From Thiothrix sp. (GTDB lineage Bacteria; Pseudomonadota; Gammaproteobacteria; Thiotrichales; Thiotrichaceae), in NCBI GenBank assembly GCA_008015155.1, contig SSFA01000008.1:1-64000 (forward strand): a stretch of DNA of 64,000 nt, given 5' to 3'. This document shows positions 8,217-17,552 of this stretch, piece after piece (positions within the stretch are counted from its first letter, which is position 1; every line of letters starts with the position of its first letter). A model generated the notes under the pieces. The model saw only the letters and a list, made by a program, of their open reading frames with translations. It did not search any database and was not told where the DNA came from. Made by a program: the position numbers and the translations under genes.

Positions 8217-9242
8217 ATGCATAGCCGCACTTTAGGCCCCTTTCAAGTTTCAGCCCTAGGTTTAGGCTGTATGAACTTTTCTATGGGTTATGGCCCCGCT
8301 GATGACACTGATTCAGCCCGCATTCTCCATGCAGCTTTAGATGCGGGCTACCGTTTCTTAGATACAGCGGCTATGTATGGCAATGGACATAATGAAGCCT
8401 TGATTGGTAACACCCTCAAGCAGCGGCGCCAAGAGTATGTCTTAGCCAGTAAATGCGGTTTCAGTAAAGATGAGAGCGGCAAGCCCATTCTTAATGGTCG
8501 ACCTGAAGCCTTAAAAAAGCAATGTGAGGACAGCCTAAAACGCTTACAAACCGATGTGATTGATTTGTATTATTTGCATCGTTTAGATCCACAAGTGCCG
8601 ATTGAAGAAAGTGTTGGTGGTTTAGCTGACTTAGTACATGCTGGTAAAATCCGTGCCTTAGGCTTATCTGAAATCTCCACCGCTAGTTTAAAACGCGCTC
8701 ATCAAGAACATCCTGTCACTGCCGTTCAATCCGAATATTCACTCTGGTCACGCACACCAGAAATTAGTTTATTAGCCGCTTGTACTGAATTAGATGTAGC
8801 TTTTGTCCCCTTTTCCCCCTTAGGGCGGGGCTTTCTGACGGGTAAAGCGCAAGATGTGACTCAATTAACCAAGGATGATGTCCGTTGTACTAATGCGCGC
8901 CCGCGCTTTGAACCCGAAGCGTTTGCCGCTAATAGCAAGCTACTAATTCCTTTGGCGGAAATTGCCAAGGAACAAGGCTGTAGTTTGGCGCAATTAGCGC
9001 TCGCCTGGTTGCTGTCACAAACTAATTCACAAGGTCAGGCCAAGTTGATTCCTATTCCGGGCACTAAACATCTGGACTTTATGCTGGAAAATGCAGCGGC
9101 TGCGGATATTCAATTAGATAATAAAACGCTTCAAATTCTCAATGAATTGGTGAATGAAACTACCGTACAAGGCCAGCGCTATACCGCTGCCTTGATGGCT
9201 AGTATGGACTCTGAGCAAGATCGGCTAGCGTCCACTAATTAG
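8217..9242 (+). CDS. Aldo/keto reductase
   Basis: NAD(P)H-dependent oxidoreductase with the (beta/alpha)8 fold that reduces aldehydes and ketones in the cytoplasm. From ATG 8217: MHSRTLGPFQVSALGLGCMN start, FLDTAAMYGNG with the catalytic Asp and Tyr, VLASKCGF with the Lys, and LYYLHRLDP with the His. IPIPGTKHLDFMLENA is the cofactor phosphate-binding end. I chose ATG 8217 because TAGGAG precedes it at good spacing; a GTG at 8178 would put the start inside the TATAAT box. It is a single-gene unit. The last 18 bases overlap the 3' end of the convergent gene on the other strand. The substrate is unknown. Confidence 0.9.
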   Translation: MHSRTLGPFQVSALGLGCMNFSMGYGPADDTDSARILHAALDAGYRFLDTAAMYGNGHNEALIGNTLKQRRQEYVLASKCGFSKDESGKPILNGRPEALKKQCEDSLKRLQTDVIDLYYLHRLDPQVPIEESVGGLADLVHAGKIRALGLSEISTASLKRAHQEHPVTAVQSEYSLWSRTPEISLLAACTELDVAFVPFSPLGRGFLTGKAQDVTQLTKDDVRCTNARPRFEPEAFAANSKLLIPLAEIAKEQGCSLAQLALAWLLSQTNSQGQAKLIPIPGTKHLDFMLENAAAADIQLDNKTLQILNELVNETTVQGQRYTAALMASMDSEQDRLASTN

Positions 9243-11660
9243 CACGACACCAAATAAACGTGGGTCATTCATCGCATTATCTTCACGCGCGAGCCAAGAA
9301 ATTTTCTGCTCGCGTTTGCCGCCATCGTCATCATCATTGACTTGAACCTCAACCCCGATCCGGCTTTTTACCCCAATCTTTACACCTAACATTTTCCAAG
9401 GGATTTTAGCCTCTAAGACATAGCCATCCGCAGTCGTTTTTAGTTCATAACTTAAATCAGAAGAAATAGTTTGCGGCGACTTTGGATCCAGAATCACCTG
9501 CTTACGTCCCCATGCAAAGATCATCCGATAATCATTCACACCGTCATAGCTGGCTTTACGGCTATTATCAGCATCAAGATAAACCTCAATGGAATCATCA
9601 TCTTCAGGGTTTTCTGAATCGGTTTTAATCGACTCATCATAGACCCGCACCGTTAAATACAGATAGTTCTCATCCCATTTCCCTTCCCATTTCCCAAAAA
9701 GATCACGTTTTGCCCATTCTTGACCAGCAATTAAAGTATCTAAGGTGCGGGGGTTTTCTAGGAAAAAATAGCGTTCTGGGTCTTTAGCAGGTCGAAACAC
9801 AATCAGCGGATCATCCGGATGATGCGGCTTTTTTTCAGCGGGGATTTCTTCAGGAAGGTTTACTTGATTAGAAGGCACAACTTGAACAGGACTGGCTGTG
9901 TCTAGCACCCAATCACGATGGGCATCCATGAAATTCAGCACTGCATTATATTTATAAGCGCTTTCACGAGGTTGGCGAATATGCTCTTTCAAACCCCAAC
10001 AACCAAACCATTGACAAGTACGTGGGGAAGAGAAAGCCATAAATAACTCACCCCCAGCATCCTTCCAACCATTTAATAGTTGAGTATAAAGTTCGCCCAT
10101 CCGTGAATCACGATTGGCTGCAAAAAACAAAGGATTAGGCTGTTGACTCGCTTCACGAGTTGCCCAATCGACTAAACCTTGCCCGCCTTCATAAGCAATC
10201 AATTTCAGACCATAGTGATGAGCGATATCTGCTTGTTCCCGCACATGTTCCAGAACTTGGGGTAAAGACCGGAAAGAATCGGGCGCTGTGGTTAGATCAA
10301 AAATTTGATCCACCGTTGTCGATTCGCGGTAACCTTTCGTATTACCACCAAAATAAGGCGCAATCGCCATTGCATCAGCGATTTGTGCTCCAGCATATTC
10401 ACCTAACAGTTTCTTAGAAATATCCGGACGGGTATCCCAAGATCCAATGACTCGAGTTAGGCGCTCGCGCCCGCCAAAGACTTGCTCCCAAATAGCAAAC
10501 ACTTCACCTGCACGCTTAATATAATATTGATAGCCCGCCTCAACTGAATTAATACTAAAACCGGCTTCAATGCCTTTCTTTTGGGTATATTCGCTATGTG
10601 AGAAGGAGGTATTCCAAACTTCATTGGTATATTCCACATAGATTCTGACTTGAGGATTTAAGTGGTCACGTACATAAGTTGCAAACTGGCGTACATAATC
10701 ATCATCAGCGGCATGTGGCAAATTAAACCAAGCATTTGCCTGCATTCGATTGGCTAGATCCACCTGTATTTCTAAAGGTGCACCCCGTTCACCATAGCCG
10801 CCACCCCAAGTAGCTTCTTGCATATTGGGGCGTTCTGACCAATGACTTTCTGGATTGCGGGTAATGCCTGACATCGCCATAAAGCGGATCGTGCCAAAGT
10901 CTTTTAGATAATTCAGATACTCTGGTGTGAAACGAATACTGGGGTAATACTGCTCAAAAGGTAGATAGGCAGCTCCAGACTGACAATCTGCTTGTGTAAA
11001 TACACGCAAATAAGGATTATCTTGGCAGATACCACCCGGTGGCAAAATCCGAATATGTCGAATCGGATCCTTATCGTCCATTGAGTTAATCAGTAGGCTG
11101 GCATTGATTTCGCCGTCCTCACCTTTATGCAAGCGAATCACATCTCGATTCGGGCTTTGACTAATAGCCTCCACTCCATGCCCATAGCTTAGACTGCCTG
11201 TACCGTCATAGAGCACTACATAATCGCCTTCAACTAAAGCCTCAGGCGGCATTTTGCCAATAAATTTGGTAGCGATTTTGGCTCCATGCAAATGCAATGG
11301 CCAGCCTTGGCTGTCATATTCCACCTTATCTGCATCTGGTAGTTCTAGAACATTAGCTTTAAAAGGAGCTGATTGGCGAAACAAATCCACAAAAGGAAAG
11401 CTGGCATCTTCATAATGCAATTCATTGACATTAATCCCAATTAAAGGGCGTACTTGGGCGGGAGGAATAATGGGAATATCCGCAGTGAGTGGCTCAGGCG
11501 CTTGATGTTTTACGCCACTCGTTTGAACGGGAGGATTGGTTTTTGTTGTGATTTGTGTGGTTTCTGCTTGCTTAAACTGCGAGTAATAAAACGAAACCAA
11601 GGTGACCGCTACCGTAACGACGACGACTAACAGCAACACCCACTTGCCTATTGTTTTCAT
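9225..11660 (-). CDS. Membrane-anchored clan GH-A glycosidase-like protein with CBM9-like domain
   Basis: An 811-residue exported protein. Residues 7-26 form an N-terminal signal anchor, followed by a Thr/Pro-rich linker. The middle (about 70-600) has features of a clan GH-A sugar hydrolase: EYTNEVWN with a possible acid/base Glu at 347, and LIAYEGG with a possible nucleophile at 491. A second proline-rich linker leads to a C-terminal carbohydrate-binding-like domain (about 640-811; DDSIEVYLDADNSRK, YELKTTADGYVLEAKIPW) of the CBM9 type. It probably acts on a polysaccharide in the periplasm or at the cell surface. The enzyme activity is inferred and the catalytic pairing is my reading. It stands alone, convergent with the aldo/keto reductase. 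Confidence 0.65.
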   Translation of the reverse strand: MKTIGKWVLLLVVVVTVAVTLVSFYYSQFKQAETTQITTKTNPPVQTSGVKHQAPEPLTADIPIIPPAQVRPLIGINVNELHYEDASFPFVDLFRQSAPFKANVLELPDADKVEYDSQGWPLHLHGAKIATKFIGKMPPEALVEGDYVVLYDGTGSLSYGHGVEAISQSPNRDVIRLHKGEDGEINASLLINSMDDKDPIRHIRILPPGGICQDNPYLRVFTQADCQSGAAYLPFEQYYPSIRFTPEYLNYLKDFGTIRFMAMSGITRNPESHWSERPNMQEATWGGGYGERGAPLEIQVDLANRMQANAWFNLPHAADDDYVRQFATYVRDHLNPQVRIYVEYTNEVWNTSFSHSEYTQKKGIEAGFSINSVEAGYQYYIKRAGEVFAIWEQVFGGRERLTRVIGSWDTRPDISKKLLGEYAGAQIADAMAIAPYFGGNTKGYRESTTVDQIFDLTTAPDSFRSLPQVLEHVREQADIAHHYGLKLIAYEGGQGLVDWATREASQQPNPLFFAANRDSRMGELYTQLLNGWKDAGGELFMAFSSPRTCQWFGCWGLKEHIRQPRESAYKYNAVLNFMDAHRDWVLDTASPVQVVPSNQVNLPEEIPAEKKPHHPDDPLIVFRPAKDPERYFFLENPRTLDTLIAGQEWAKRDLFGKWEGKWDENYLYLTVRVYDESIKTDSENPEDDDSIEVYLDADNSRKASYDGVNDYRMIFAWGRKQVILDPKSPQTISSDLSYELKTTADGYVLEAKIPWKMLGVKIGVKSRIGVEVQVNDDDDGGKREQKISWLAREDNAMNDPRLFGVVLISGR

Positions 11661-11736
11661 TAGGTCTACATAATTGAGGTGAGGTAGACGAAGCTTAGCG
11701 AAGAATCTAGATTTTGCAAATTGCTAACTGACTGGC

Positions 11737-12366
11737 TTAAACAATACCCTGACCTAAGCAACGTTTACTTAAGTCCTCAAAAACCGCGCGTAGCCGCTGT
11801 ACAAACTCACTTGAGTTAGTGGATAAGGCTAAAGGTTCGCCAATAATTACATCGCAATTAAACGGTACAAACAAGGCTTCCCCACGCGGTAAGGCTTTAC
11901 CTAAGCCACGCATGAAGACTGGTGTAATCGGTACTTGTGGATGCTGTTGCATTAAGTAAAACAGCCCTTTTTTAATTTCTCCCATCTGTTCGGGCTGACC
12001 ACGGCTCCCCTCAGGAAAAAGAATCAAAATCTGCTCAGATTCTAAAGCTTGATGACAAGCATCTAAAACCGTATCCACTGACTGTCCAGAACGCTTAATC
12101 GGAATAATGTCAATACAACGCGTTGCTATCCAAGTCCAGAGTTTATTTTGGAAAAAATAATCAGCCGCCGCTACTGGACGAATAGAGTGTAAACGTTTGA
12201 GCGGATATAGACTCATTAATACCAAGACATCCAAATGGCTATTATGATTAGCCGCCACTACTGCCGGGCCTTTAAGTGGTAACTGCTTATAACCTTGTAA
12301 ATTTAAACCTAAAACAATAAATACAATCGGCTTAATGAAGAGTGCGAAAAATAGAATTTTAATCAT
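11737..12366 (-). CDS. 1-acyl-glycerol-phosphate acyltransferase (PlsC family)
   Basis: Membrane-associated acyltransferase that would transfer an acyl chain to a lysophospholipid. The HX4D catalytic box is at H41-D46 (NHNSHLD), and the substrate-binding block FPEGSRG lies near residue 118. An N-terminal hydrophobic helix (residues 3-20) anchors it. At 209 residues it is slightly short for PlsC but normal for the subgroup found beside CdsA-like genes. It is the last of three same-strand genes, 9 bases after the CdsA-like gene, so the cluster probably builds one phospholipid. It may be a specialised enzyme rather than the general PlsC. Confidence 0.85.
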   Translation of the reverse strand: MIKILFFALFIKPIVFIVLGLNLQGYKQLPLKGPAVVAANHNSHLDVLVLMSLYPLKRLHSIRPVAAADYFFQNKLWTWIATRCIDIIPIKRSGQSVDTVLDACHQALESEQILILFPEGSRGQPEQMGEIKKGLFYLMQQHPQVPITPVFMRGLGKALPRGEALFVPFNCDVIIGEPLALSTNSSEFVQRLRAVFEDLSKRCLGQGIV

Positions 12367-12375
12367 TGTGGCGAC

Positions 12376-13308
12376 TCAATAAGCCAAATAATAGCAGTAA
12401 TGAAAAAACAAAGGTGCTGTATAAATAAGGCTATCAAAGCGATCTAAAATACCACCATGCCCTGGAATCAAAGTGCCACTATCTTTAATCGCTAGATCAC
12501 GTTTCACTGAAGAAATAACGACATCACCAATAAAGCCAGCACAACTAATCAGTACTCCAGCCCCTAATCCTTGGAGCGGTGAAAGCGGTGTCAGCCATGG
12601 CGCAATTACCGTAGATAACAGGCTAATGCACGCTAAACCACCTAAAAATCCTTCCCAAGTCTTATTAGGGCTTACCTTAGGGATGATTTTATGCTTACCC
12701 AGCAGTTTACCCGCAATATATTGGCTAATATCATTCAATTCAGTCATAAATAAAATAAAAATAACCAAACCCAAACTGCCTGCTTGTGGATTTTTTTCCG
12801 GCAGCACTAATAAATAAGCCACATGACTAATACAATAAACTGTCAACATGGTTGCCCAATGAATAATCCCTGCAGACTGAATAAAACCCTTGGTTTCTCC
12901 CATTAATACCATGCGCATTGGTAGCAGTAAAAATACATAAACGGGGATAAAAATAATGAACATGCCATACCAACCAATTCCTACCCAATAATACTGCAGC
13001 GGAATCGCAAGATAGGCTAAAAAGACGACACGCCGGTCATTTAGGCGTAATGGCACAATCGAGAAAAACTCTTTTAAGGCTAAGAAACTAATGAATGCAA
13101 ACAGAATAATCGCGGTTGTTGTACTGACTGCTAGGCAGATAAACAGAATGCCAATCATCCACCACCAAGAAGTGATGCGCTTTCTTAATTCCTCATAATC
13201 ACGCTCTGGATGTTTGAGCTGGAGCACATACTGCACAGTTGAGGCTAGCAGCAACAAGCTTAAAACCAGCAGCATGGTATAGAGTGAATGGCTTGGAATA
13301 TTCAACAT
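12376..13308 (-). CDS. Phosphatidate cytidylyltransferase (CdsA/YnbB-like)
   Basis: Integral membrane enzyme that makes CDP-diacylglycerol from phosphatidate and CTP. It has about eight hydrophobic segments across 310 residues. The family signature is complete near the C-terminus: SVKRDLAIKDSGTLIPGHGG followed by ILDRFDS, with SPNKTWEGFLGG about 50 residues upstream. Its start directly abuts the stop of the CDP-alcohol phosphotransferase gene (13308/13309), so translation is likely coupled. The neighbours argue for a second, dedicated CDP-lipid pathway, like E. coli ynbAB, rather than the essential cdsA, which normally sits with uppS and dxr. Confidence 0.88.
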   Translation of the reverse strand: MLNIPSHSLYTMLLVLSLLLLASTVQYVLQLKHPERDYEELRKRITSWWWMIGILFICLAVSTTTAIILFAFISFLALKEFFSIVPLRLNDRRVVFLAYLAIPLQYYWVGIGWYGMFIIFIPVYVFLLLPMRMVLMGETKGFIQSAGIIHWATMLTVYCISHVAYLLVLPEKNPQAGSLGLVIFILFMTELNDISQYIAGKLLGKHKIIPKVSPNKTWEGFLGGLACISLLSTVIAPWLTPLSPLQGLGAGVLISCAGFIGDVVISSVKRDLAIKDSGTLIPGHGGILDRFDSLIYTAPLFFHYCYYLAY

Positions 13309-13947
13309 TTAGCGTGCCTCCAGATAATGATAGGCCGCCTGAGCACGTCGAATCGCCGTCCAAAGCGCCCCCAACACAATCAGAATTAAGCTATAGAATA
13401 AAATCCAATGCTGATCCCAAACCAAGGGTTCAAGTAGGCTTAGCAGACAAGCCAAAGTTAATACGGCCATCCGTTGCTGCTTAGCCATTGGCCCCCGAAA
13501 ATCGGTAGGTGCACCAATACTGACAGCTAAAGTGCGAATATAAGCCGTAAGCACAGCCAGTAAGCCCGCTGCCCAGCCTAATTCCACGCCCCAAGCTAAC
13601 TGAGTTGCGTAGCCTGCACTAACTAAAATCAATGGATCTGCAATGCGATCTGGAATGTCATTGAATAACTCACCTGATTGAGTACTTTTCCCTCCTTCCA
13701 CTGCCACCATCCCATCTAATAAATTACAGACTAGGCGCAGTTGAATAAACAAGGCTGCTGCTAAGAACCACAGCATAGAACCCTTATGGGCAATGAGGCT
13801 TAAACATACAGCCGCACCAGCAGCAAAGACGACACTGAAAAGCGAGATTTGATTGGGCGTAATGGAAGTCTGGCTTAAATTACGCGCCAACTGTTGGAAG
13901 AGCGCTAAGCTCCGCACTTTGAGAGGGCGGCGATTATTATTGTTCAT
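13309..13947 (-). CDS. CDP-alcohol phosphatidyltransferase family protein, diverged active site
   Basis: A 212-residue membrane protein with five or six helices, in the family that transfers phosphatidyl groups from CDP-diacylglycerol to an alcohol. The normal motif D-x2-DG-x2-AR-x8-G-x3-D-x3-D is present in shifted form at 75-100: N75, D78-G79, A82-V83, G92, N96, D100. The first and third Asp are Asn and the Arg is Val. Spacing is exactly kept, so the fold is certain but metal binding may differ. It is the first gene of the three-gene lipid operon. E. coli YnbA is a plausible counterpart. The acceptor alcohol cannot be told. Confidence 0.75.
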   Translation of the reverse strand: MNNNNRRPLKVRSLALFQQLARNLSQTSITPNQISLFSVVFAAGAAVCLSLIAHKGSMLWFLAAALFIQLRLVCNLLDGMVAVEGGKSTQSGELFNDIPDRIADPLILVSAGYATQLAWGVELGWAAGLLAVLTAYIRTLAVSIGAPTDFRGPMAKQQRMAVLTLACLLSLLEPLVWDQHWILFYSLILIVLGALWTAIRRAQAAYHYLEAR

Positions 13948-14006
13948 ATGCTTTCGTTGAGTGGATGCCTAGACAAGAGCTTAGGCTAGCTGGTGTGATT
14001 CCCTGC

Positions 14007-14495
14007 TTAATGCAAAGCTTCGAATACACCCAAAGCACGATTTTTAGTGACTTGCGCGCCATTAAATACCCGTCCATTCATGGCAATATACACCCCAACA
14101 GGCATGCATTGGACAGCAACCAGCGCACTACCTAAATTAAATAAGCCATCTGACTGATTCACACTTAAAGGAATCATTGCGCCAGTGAGCACAATAGTTT
14201 TGTTAGGGTTAGCGGCAATCAGATAGCGAGCTGTTTCCGCCATCGTATCCGTGCCGTGGGTAATGATAAGGTGTTGATGAGCGCTATTACGGCAAGCCTC
14301 TAAAATTTGCTCTCGATCGTCATCCGTCATATCTAAGCTATCTTTCAAGCAGAGCTGTTGGATCTCTAACTCCACACCACAACGCCCCTGCTCCAAAGCA
14401 GCTGGAATATGTGTTTGGGAAAAACCCAACTCACCTTTGAGAGGGTTATATAGTTTATCAATGGTGCCACCGGTTAAGATTACGTGAATACGCAT
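14007..14495 (-). CDS. Short asparaginase-domain protein
   Basis: A 162-residue protein equal to the N-terminal domain only of L-asparaginases. Both catalytic threonine motifs are present: LTGGTIDK at residues 7-14 and ITHGTDTMAET around 78-88, followed by VLTGAM. The usual C-terminal domain of about 150 residues is missing, and the reading frame ends cleanly in VFEALH, so this is a natural short form rather than a decayed gene. Such short forms are known in other gammaproteobacteria. Whether it hydrolyses asparagine is not established. It lies 59 bases downstream of the lipid operon's first gene, in the same direction. Confidence 0.8.
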   Translation of the reverse strand: MRIHVILTGGTIDKLYNPLKGELGFSQTHIPAALEQGRCGVELEIQQLCLKDSLDMTDDDREQILEACRNSAHQHLIITHGTDTMAETARYLIAANPNKTIVLTGAMIPLSVNQSDGLFNLGSALVAVQCMPVGVYIAMNGRVFNGAQVTKNRALGVFEALH

Positions 14496-14577
14496 ATTTA
14501 TTCCTATTGCTTGTCATAAGTTTCACCAAGCATAGCCTGCGCTTAGAAAGCTGTCGAAAATTTTATACGCTTCACAG

Positions 14578-16356
14578 CTATGATTGGCTAGGTTCTGGTG
14601 GTGTTAGAGGTGGCTGATGGCATTCTTGAAACACCCGCAGCGCGCAGTGATGGCAGATATCATGATTTAACATAGTACGCGTAATTTGCTCAATCGCTTC
14701 ACGTTTAGTTTCAAAGAAAAACGCACTACCAATATGCTCATCAAAATGGCCTTTATGAATAAAGGTATTCACCTTGCGCTTGAGACCAGCGAAATACAAG
14801 CCACCTCCCGCTAGCTTTAAGCGTGCAGATTCCTGCTCCAGCATTTCCGCACCTGTAAGATCAATAAAATTGATACCCGAACCAATCACCAAAATCCGTT
14901 TGTAGCCTTGATGCTCACTCATATAATGCAAACGATTTTGAATATGATTGGCTGAGCCAAAATACACCGACATATCAATCCGTACCACTTTTAACTGTGG
15001 GCATTCAGGCAGGCGCTCATCACGATACTTATTGACCAAAATACTTTTACCAGTAGCAGCTTCGGTAGTGGGTACTAAGCTTACAACATCAGGAATTGAG
15101 GTACGTGCTAAGAATAGAATCAACGAAAGCAACACACCTAAATAAATCGCAAACTCTAGCTCTAAAAATAAAGTAGCGAAGAAAGTAGTCAGTAAAATGC
15201 TGGTTTCCGCACGACTGGTTTCAAAGATTTTCTTGATATGCCCGAAATCTACCAAATTCCAAGCTACTAGCATGATCACACCTGCCATAGCAGGAATCGG
15301 TAAATAAGCAGTGAGTGGCGCGACGAGTAAAATAATCAGGGCTAGGAGTAATGCTGCAAAGATCGCAGATAAAGGGGTTTGAGCACCAGAGGTATAGTTC
15401 AAACCAGAACGCGTAAAAGAACCTGAACCTGCATAGCTAGAAAAGAAACTACCAATGATATTAGACAGACCCTGTCCAAAGAACTCCTGATTACCATCAA
15501 TCCGCTGGTGGGATTTGGAAGCAATCGCCCGACTAATCGATACCGCTTCAATTAAACCTAATAAAGCCACCGCAAAAGCTTGTGGAGCCAGCATTTTGAT
15601 TGTCGCGAGCGAGAAATCAGGAACTGACAGTGGCGGTAGATGCGCTGGAATTTCAGTGACTAATTTAATGCCAACTTCTTGACCACCTAATAGATAAGCG
15701 ATGAAGCTACCCGCTACTAGCGCTAATAATAAATTAGGTAAACGCTTCGCCCAAGTCTTTAAAACTAAAGCAATCACGAGGGTCAAAATCGCTACCGTGA
15801 ATACATACACATTCATTTCTGGTAGCTGTTGAAAAATCTCAAACCAAGTGACTACAAAGGATTCGCCACGTTGTACCTCTACTCCAAAGACTTGATTCAT
15901 TTGGCTAGTCGCTATCAGGATAGCCGCCCCTGCTGTGAAACCAATCACTACCGTATGCGAGACAAAGTTAACCAAGACACCTAAACGTGCCAGCGCAAAA
16001 GCGAGTTGGTAGACCCCCGCTAGAAAGGTCAGTGTCAGGGTATATTGAATGAAATTCGCACTACCGGGCTCGGCATGACCACTGACGGCAGAAAATACAA
16101 CAATCGAGATTGCAGTGGTTGGGCCAGAAATCAAATGCCAAGATGAGCCAAACAAAGCAGCCACAATCGGCGTCACCATTGCGGTATACAAACCATATTC
16201 AGGTGGCAAACCCGCAATAGTCGCAAAGGCCACCCCCTGTGGTAACACAATAACCGCACCGGTTAAGCCCGCCACGAAATCCGCTTTTAAGGTCTCACGA
16301 CTGACCTTTGGCAACCAAAGTAAAAATGGAAACAGAAATTGGGTAATGAACTGCAT
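14578..16356 (-). CDS. SulP family anion permease with STAS domain
   Basis: Inner-membrane SLC26/SulP transporter, probably for sulfate, bicarbonate or another anion. The N-terminal 420 residues hold the transmembrane core with GAVIVLPQGVAFATIAGLPPE, the family's first-helix signature, and NIIGSFFSSYAGSGSFTRSG. A cytoplasmic STAS domain follows (about 455-560; RILVIGSGINFIDLTGAEML). The last 25 residues contain CHHCALRVFQEC, an unusual Cys-rich tail. ATG 16356 is preferred to GTG 16371; neither has a strong ribosome site. It stands alone downstream of holA on the same strand. The substrate cannot be told from sequence. Confidence 0.88.
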   Translation of the reverse strand: MQFITQFLFPFLLWLPKVSRETLKADFVAGLTGAVIVLPQGVAFATIAGLPPEYGLYTAMVTPIVAALFGSSWHLISGPTTAISIVVFSAVSGHAEPGSANFIQYTLTLTFLAGVYQLAFALARLGVLVNFVSHTVVIGFTAGAAILIATSQMNQVFGVEVQRGESFVVTWFEIFQQLPEMNVYVFTVAILTLVIALVLKTWAKRLPNLLLALVAGSFIAYLLGGQEVGIKLVTEIPAHLPPLSVPDFSLATIKMLAPQAFAVALLGLIEAVSISRAIASKSHQRIDGNQEFFGQGLSNIIGSFFSSYAGSGSFTRSGLNYTSGAQTPLSAIFAALLLALIILLVAPLTAYLPIPAMAGVIMLVAWNLVDFGHIKKIFETSRAETSILLTTFFATLFLELEFAIYLGVLLSLILFLARTSIPDVVSLVPTTEAATGKSILVNKYRDERLPECPQLKVVRIDMSVYFGSANHIQNRLHYMSEHQGYKRILVIGSGINFIDLTGAEMLEQESARLKLAGGGLYFAGLKRKVNTFIHKGHFDEHIGSAFFFETKREAIEQITRTMLNHDICHHCALRVFQECHQPPLTPPEPSQS

Positions 16357-16428
16357 TCTTATTGATATCACAACCTGTAAGACTGTATTAGTCTACGCTT
16401 ATTTGCTCGAACTTAAAGTGAAGTTAGC

Positions 16429-16465
16429 TATCTCTGTGGAGTTAAGGGTGGGTATCTCTTTGGAG
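16429..16465 (-). repeat. Direct repeat upstream of the SulP gene
   Basis: TATCTCTGTGGAG (16429-16441) is repeated as TATCTCTTTGGAG (16453-16465), 12 of 13 bases identical, with starts 24 bases apart. It lies in the 120-base gap between holA and the SulP gene and could be a regulator site, though no known motif matches. Confidence 0.35.
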
Positions 16466-16476
16466 GTGGTCTTAAG

Positions 16477-17517
16477 CTACAAAGAAGCCGTTGCGAACAA
16501 ACGCCTTCCCATTGTTGCTAAAGCCATATCAAATACCTCATCCCATAAACGCTCAGGGTGGCGAGACACATCTAAGCCCACACCTTTACTATGTTGATCA
16601 AGTACAGCTAGGCGTCTAAACAAGCTCGGCCAATTTGCACGCTCCATGCGTTTAATCGCGATTTGAAACGGCGCTTGCCGATTTTTAGGCAGCCGCATGA
16701 TCAAGTTCTGATTAGAGCGTTGATGACGCTGATTCTCAGAAGCTTCATAGAGTTGACGCAGCAAATCGCCCAGCGCCCATACCAATAAAGGTAGGGCGGT
16801 ATCTTCTTCTTTGAGCACTTGCAAAATATGCTGTAAACGTTTGATATCCTGAGCCAAAATAGCATCGGCTAAATCAAAAACAGTGAAGCGAGAACTATCA
16901 GAAATCGCTGCTGCCATTTGCTCGACACTAATTAACTCATGGTCATAGAGCAGTTTTAATTTATTAATTTCCTGCACAGCTGCCAGCAAATTGCCTTCGA
17001 CATGCTCACTTAAATAGCGCACAGCTGCTTCACTGGCGTTTAATCCAGTATCACGCATGCGTTTAGCCAACCATGCTAAGGCTTGTTGCGGAGATAAATC
17101 CCAAACTTGAACTAAGACGCCTTGGTTTTCGACTGCCTTCACCCATGCCGCACTGCGGCAAGCCTTATCCAAGCGCCCAGATTGAATGAGCAACACTTTG
17201 TCAGTCGGTGGATGTGCTAAATAATGCTGTAAAGCTTTGCTACCGGCTGCACCAATTTTGCAGGAGCTTAAACGCAGATCGAGTAGCTTTCGTTCAGAGA
17301 ATAAGGATAAAGCCTCGCTCGCTGCTAACAATAGACTCCAATCAAATTGCGCATCAACATTGAGGATTTCACGCTCGCTAAAGCCTTGCTGCTTAGCTGC
17401 CGTGCGCACTGCATCTGCAACTTCCATCACTTGCAGCGGCTCATCACCACTAATTAAATACACTGGCTTCAAGCCTAAACCTAGATGTTCAGTGATTTGC
17501 TCAGCACGCACCTGCAT
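16477..17517 (-). CDS. holA: DNA polymerase III subunit delta
   Basis: Clamp-loader delta subunit that opens the sliding clamp. The 346-residue length fits HolA. Family blocks include LKPVYLISGDEPLQVMEVAD near the start, LLLIQSGRLDK-type strand, LLAAVQEINKLKLL and FTVFDLADAILAQD in the middle, and a C-terminal helical domain (LLVWALGDLLRQL). In many gammaproteobacteria holA follows lptE and leuS; neither is seen here, as the gene to the right is divergent. Only 35 bases separate the two divergent starts, so their promoters must be very close or overlap. Confidence 0.92.
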   Translation of the reverse strand: MQVRAEQITEHLGLGLKPVYLISGDEPLQVMEVADAVRTAAKQQGFSEREILNVDAQFDWSLLLAASEALSLFSERKLLDLRLSSCKIGAAGSKALQHYLAHPPTDKVLLIQSGRLDKACRSAAWVKAVENQGVLVQVWDLSPQQALAWLAKRMRDTGLNASEAAVRYLSEHVEGNLLAAVQEINKLKLLYDHELISVEQMAAAISDSSRFTVFDLADAILAQDIKRLQHILQVLKEEDTALPLLVWALGDLLRQLYEASENQRHQRSNQNLIMRLPKNRQAPFQIAIKRMERANWPSLFRRLAVLDQHSKGVGLDVSRHPERLWDEVFDMALATMGRRLFATASL

Positions 17518-17552
17518 GACTTACGACACCTTAAGAGGAGGATTTCTAAAGC

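Noticed and set aside
16115..16597. A 160-codon plus-strand frame
   Set aside because: Overlaps the SulP start and the holA end; composition is that of antisense sequence.
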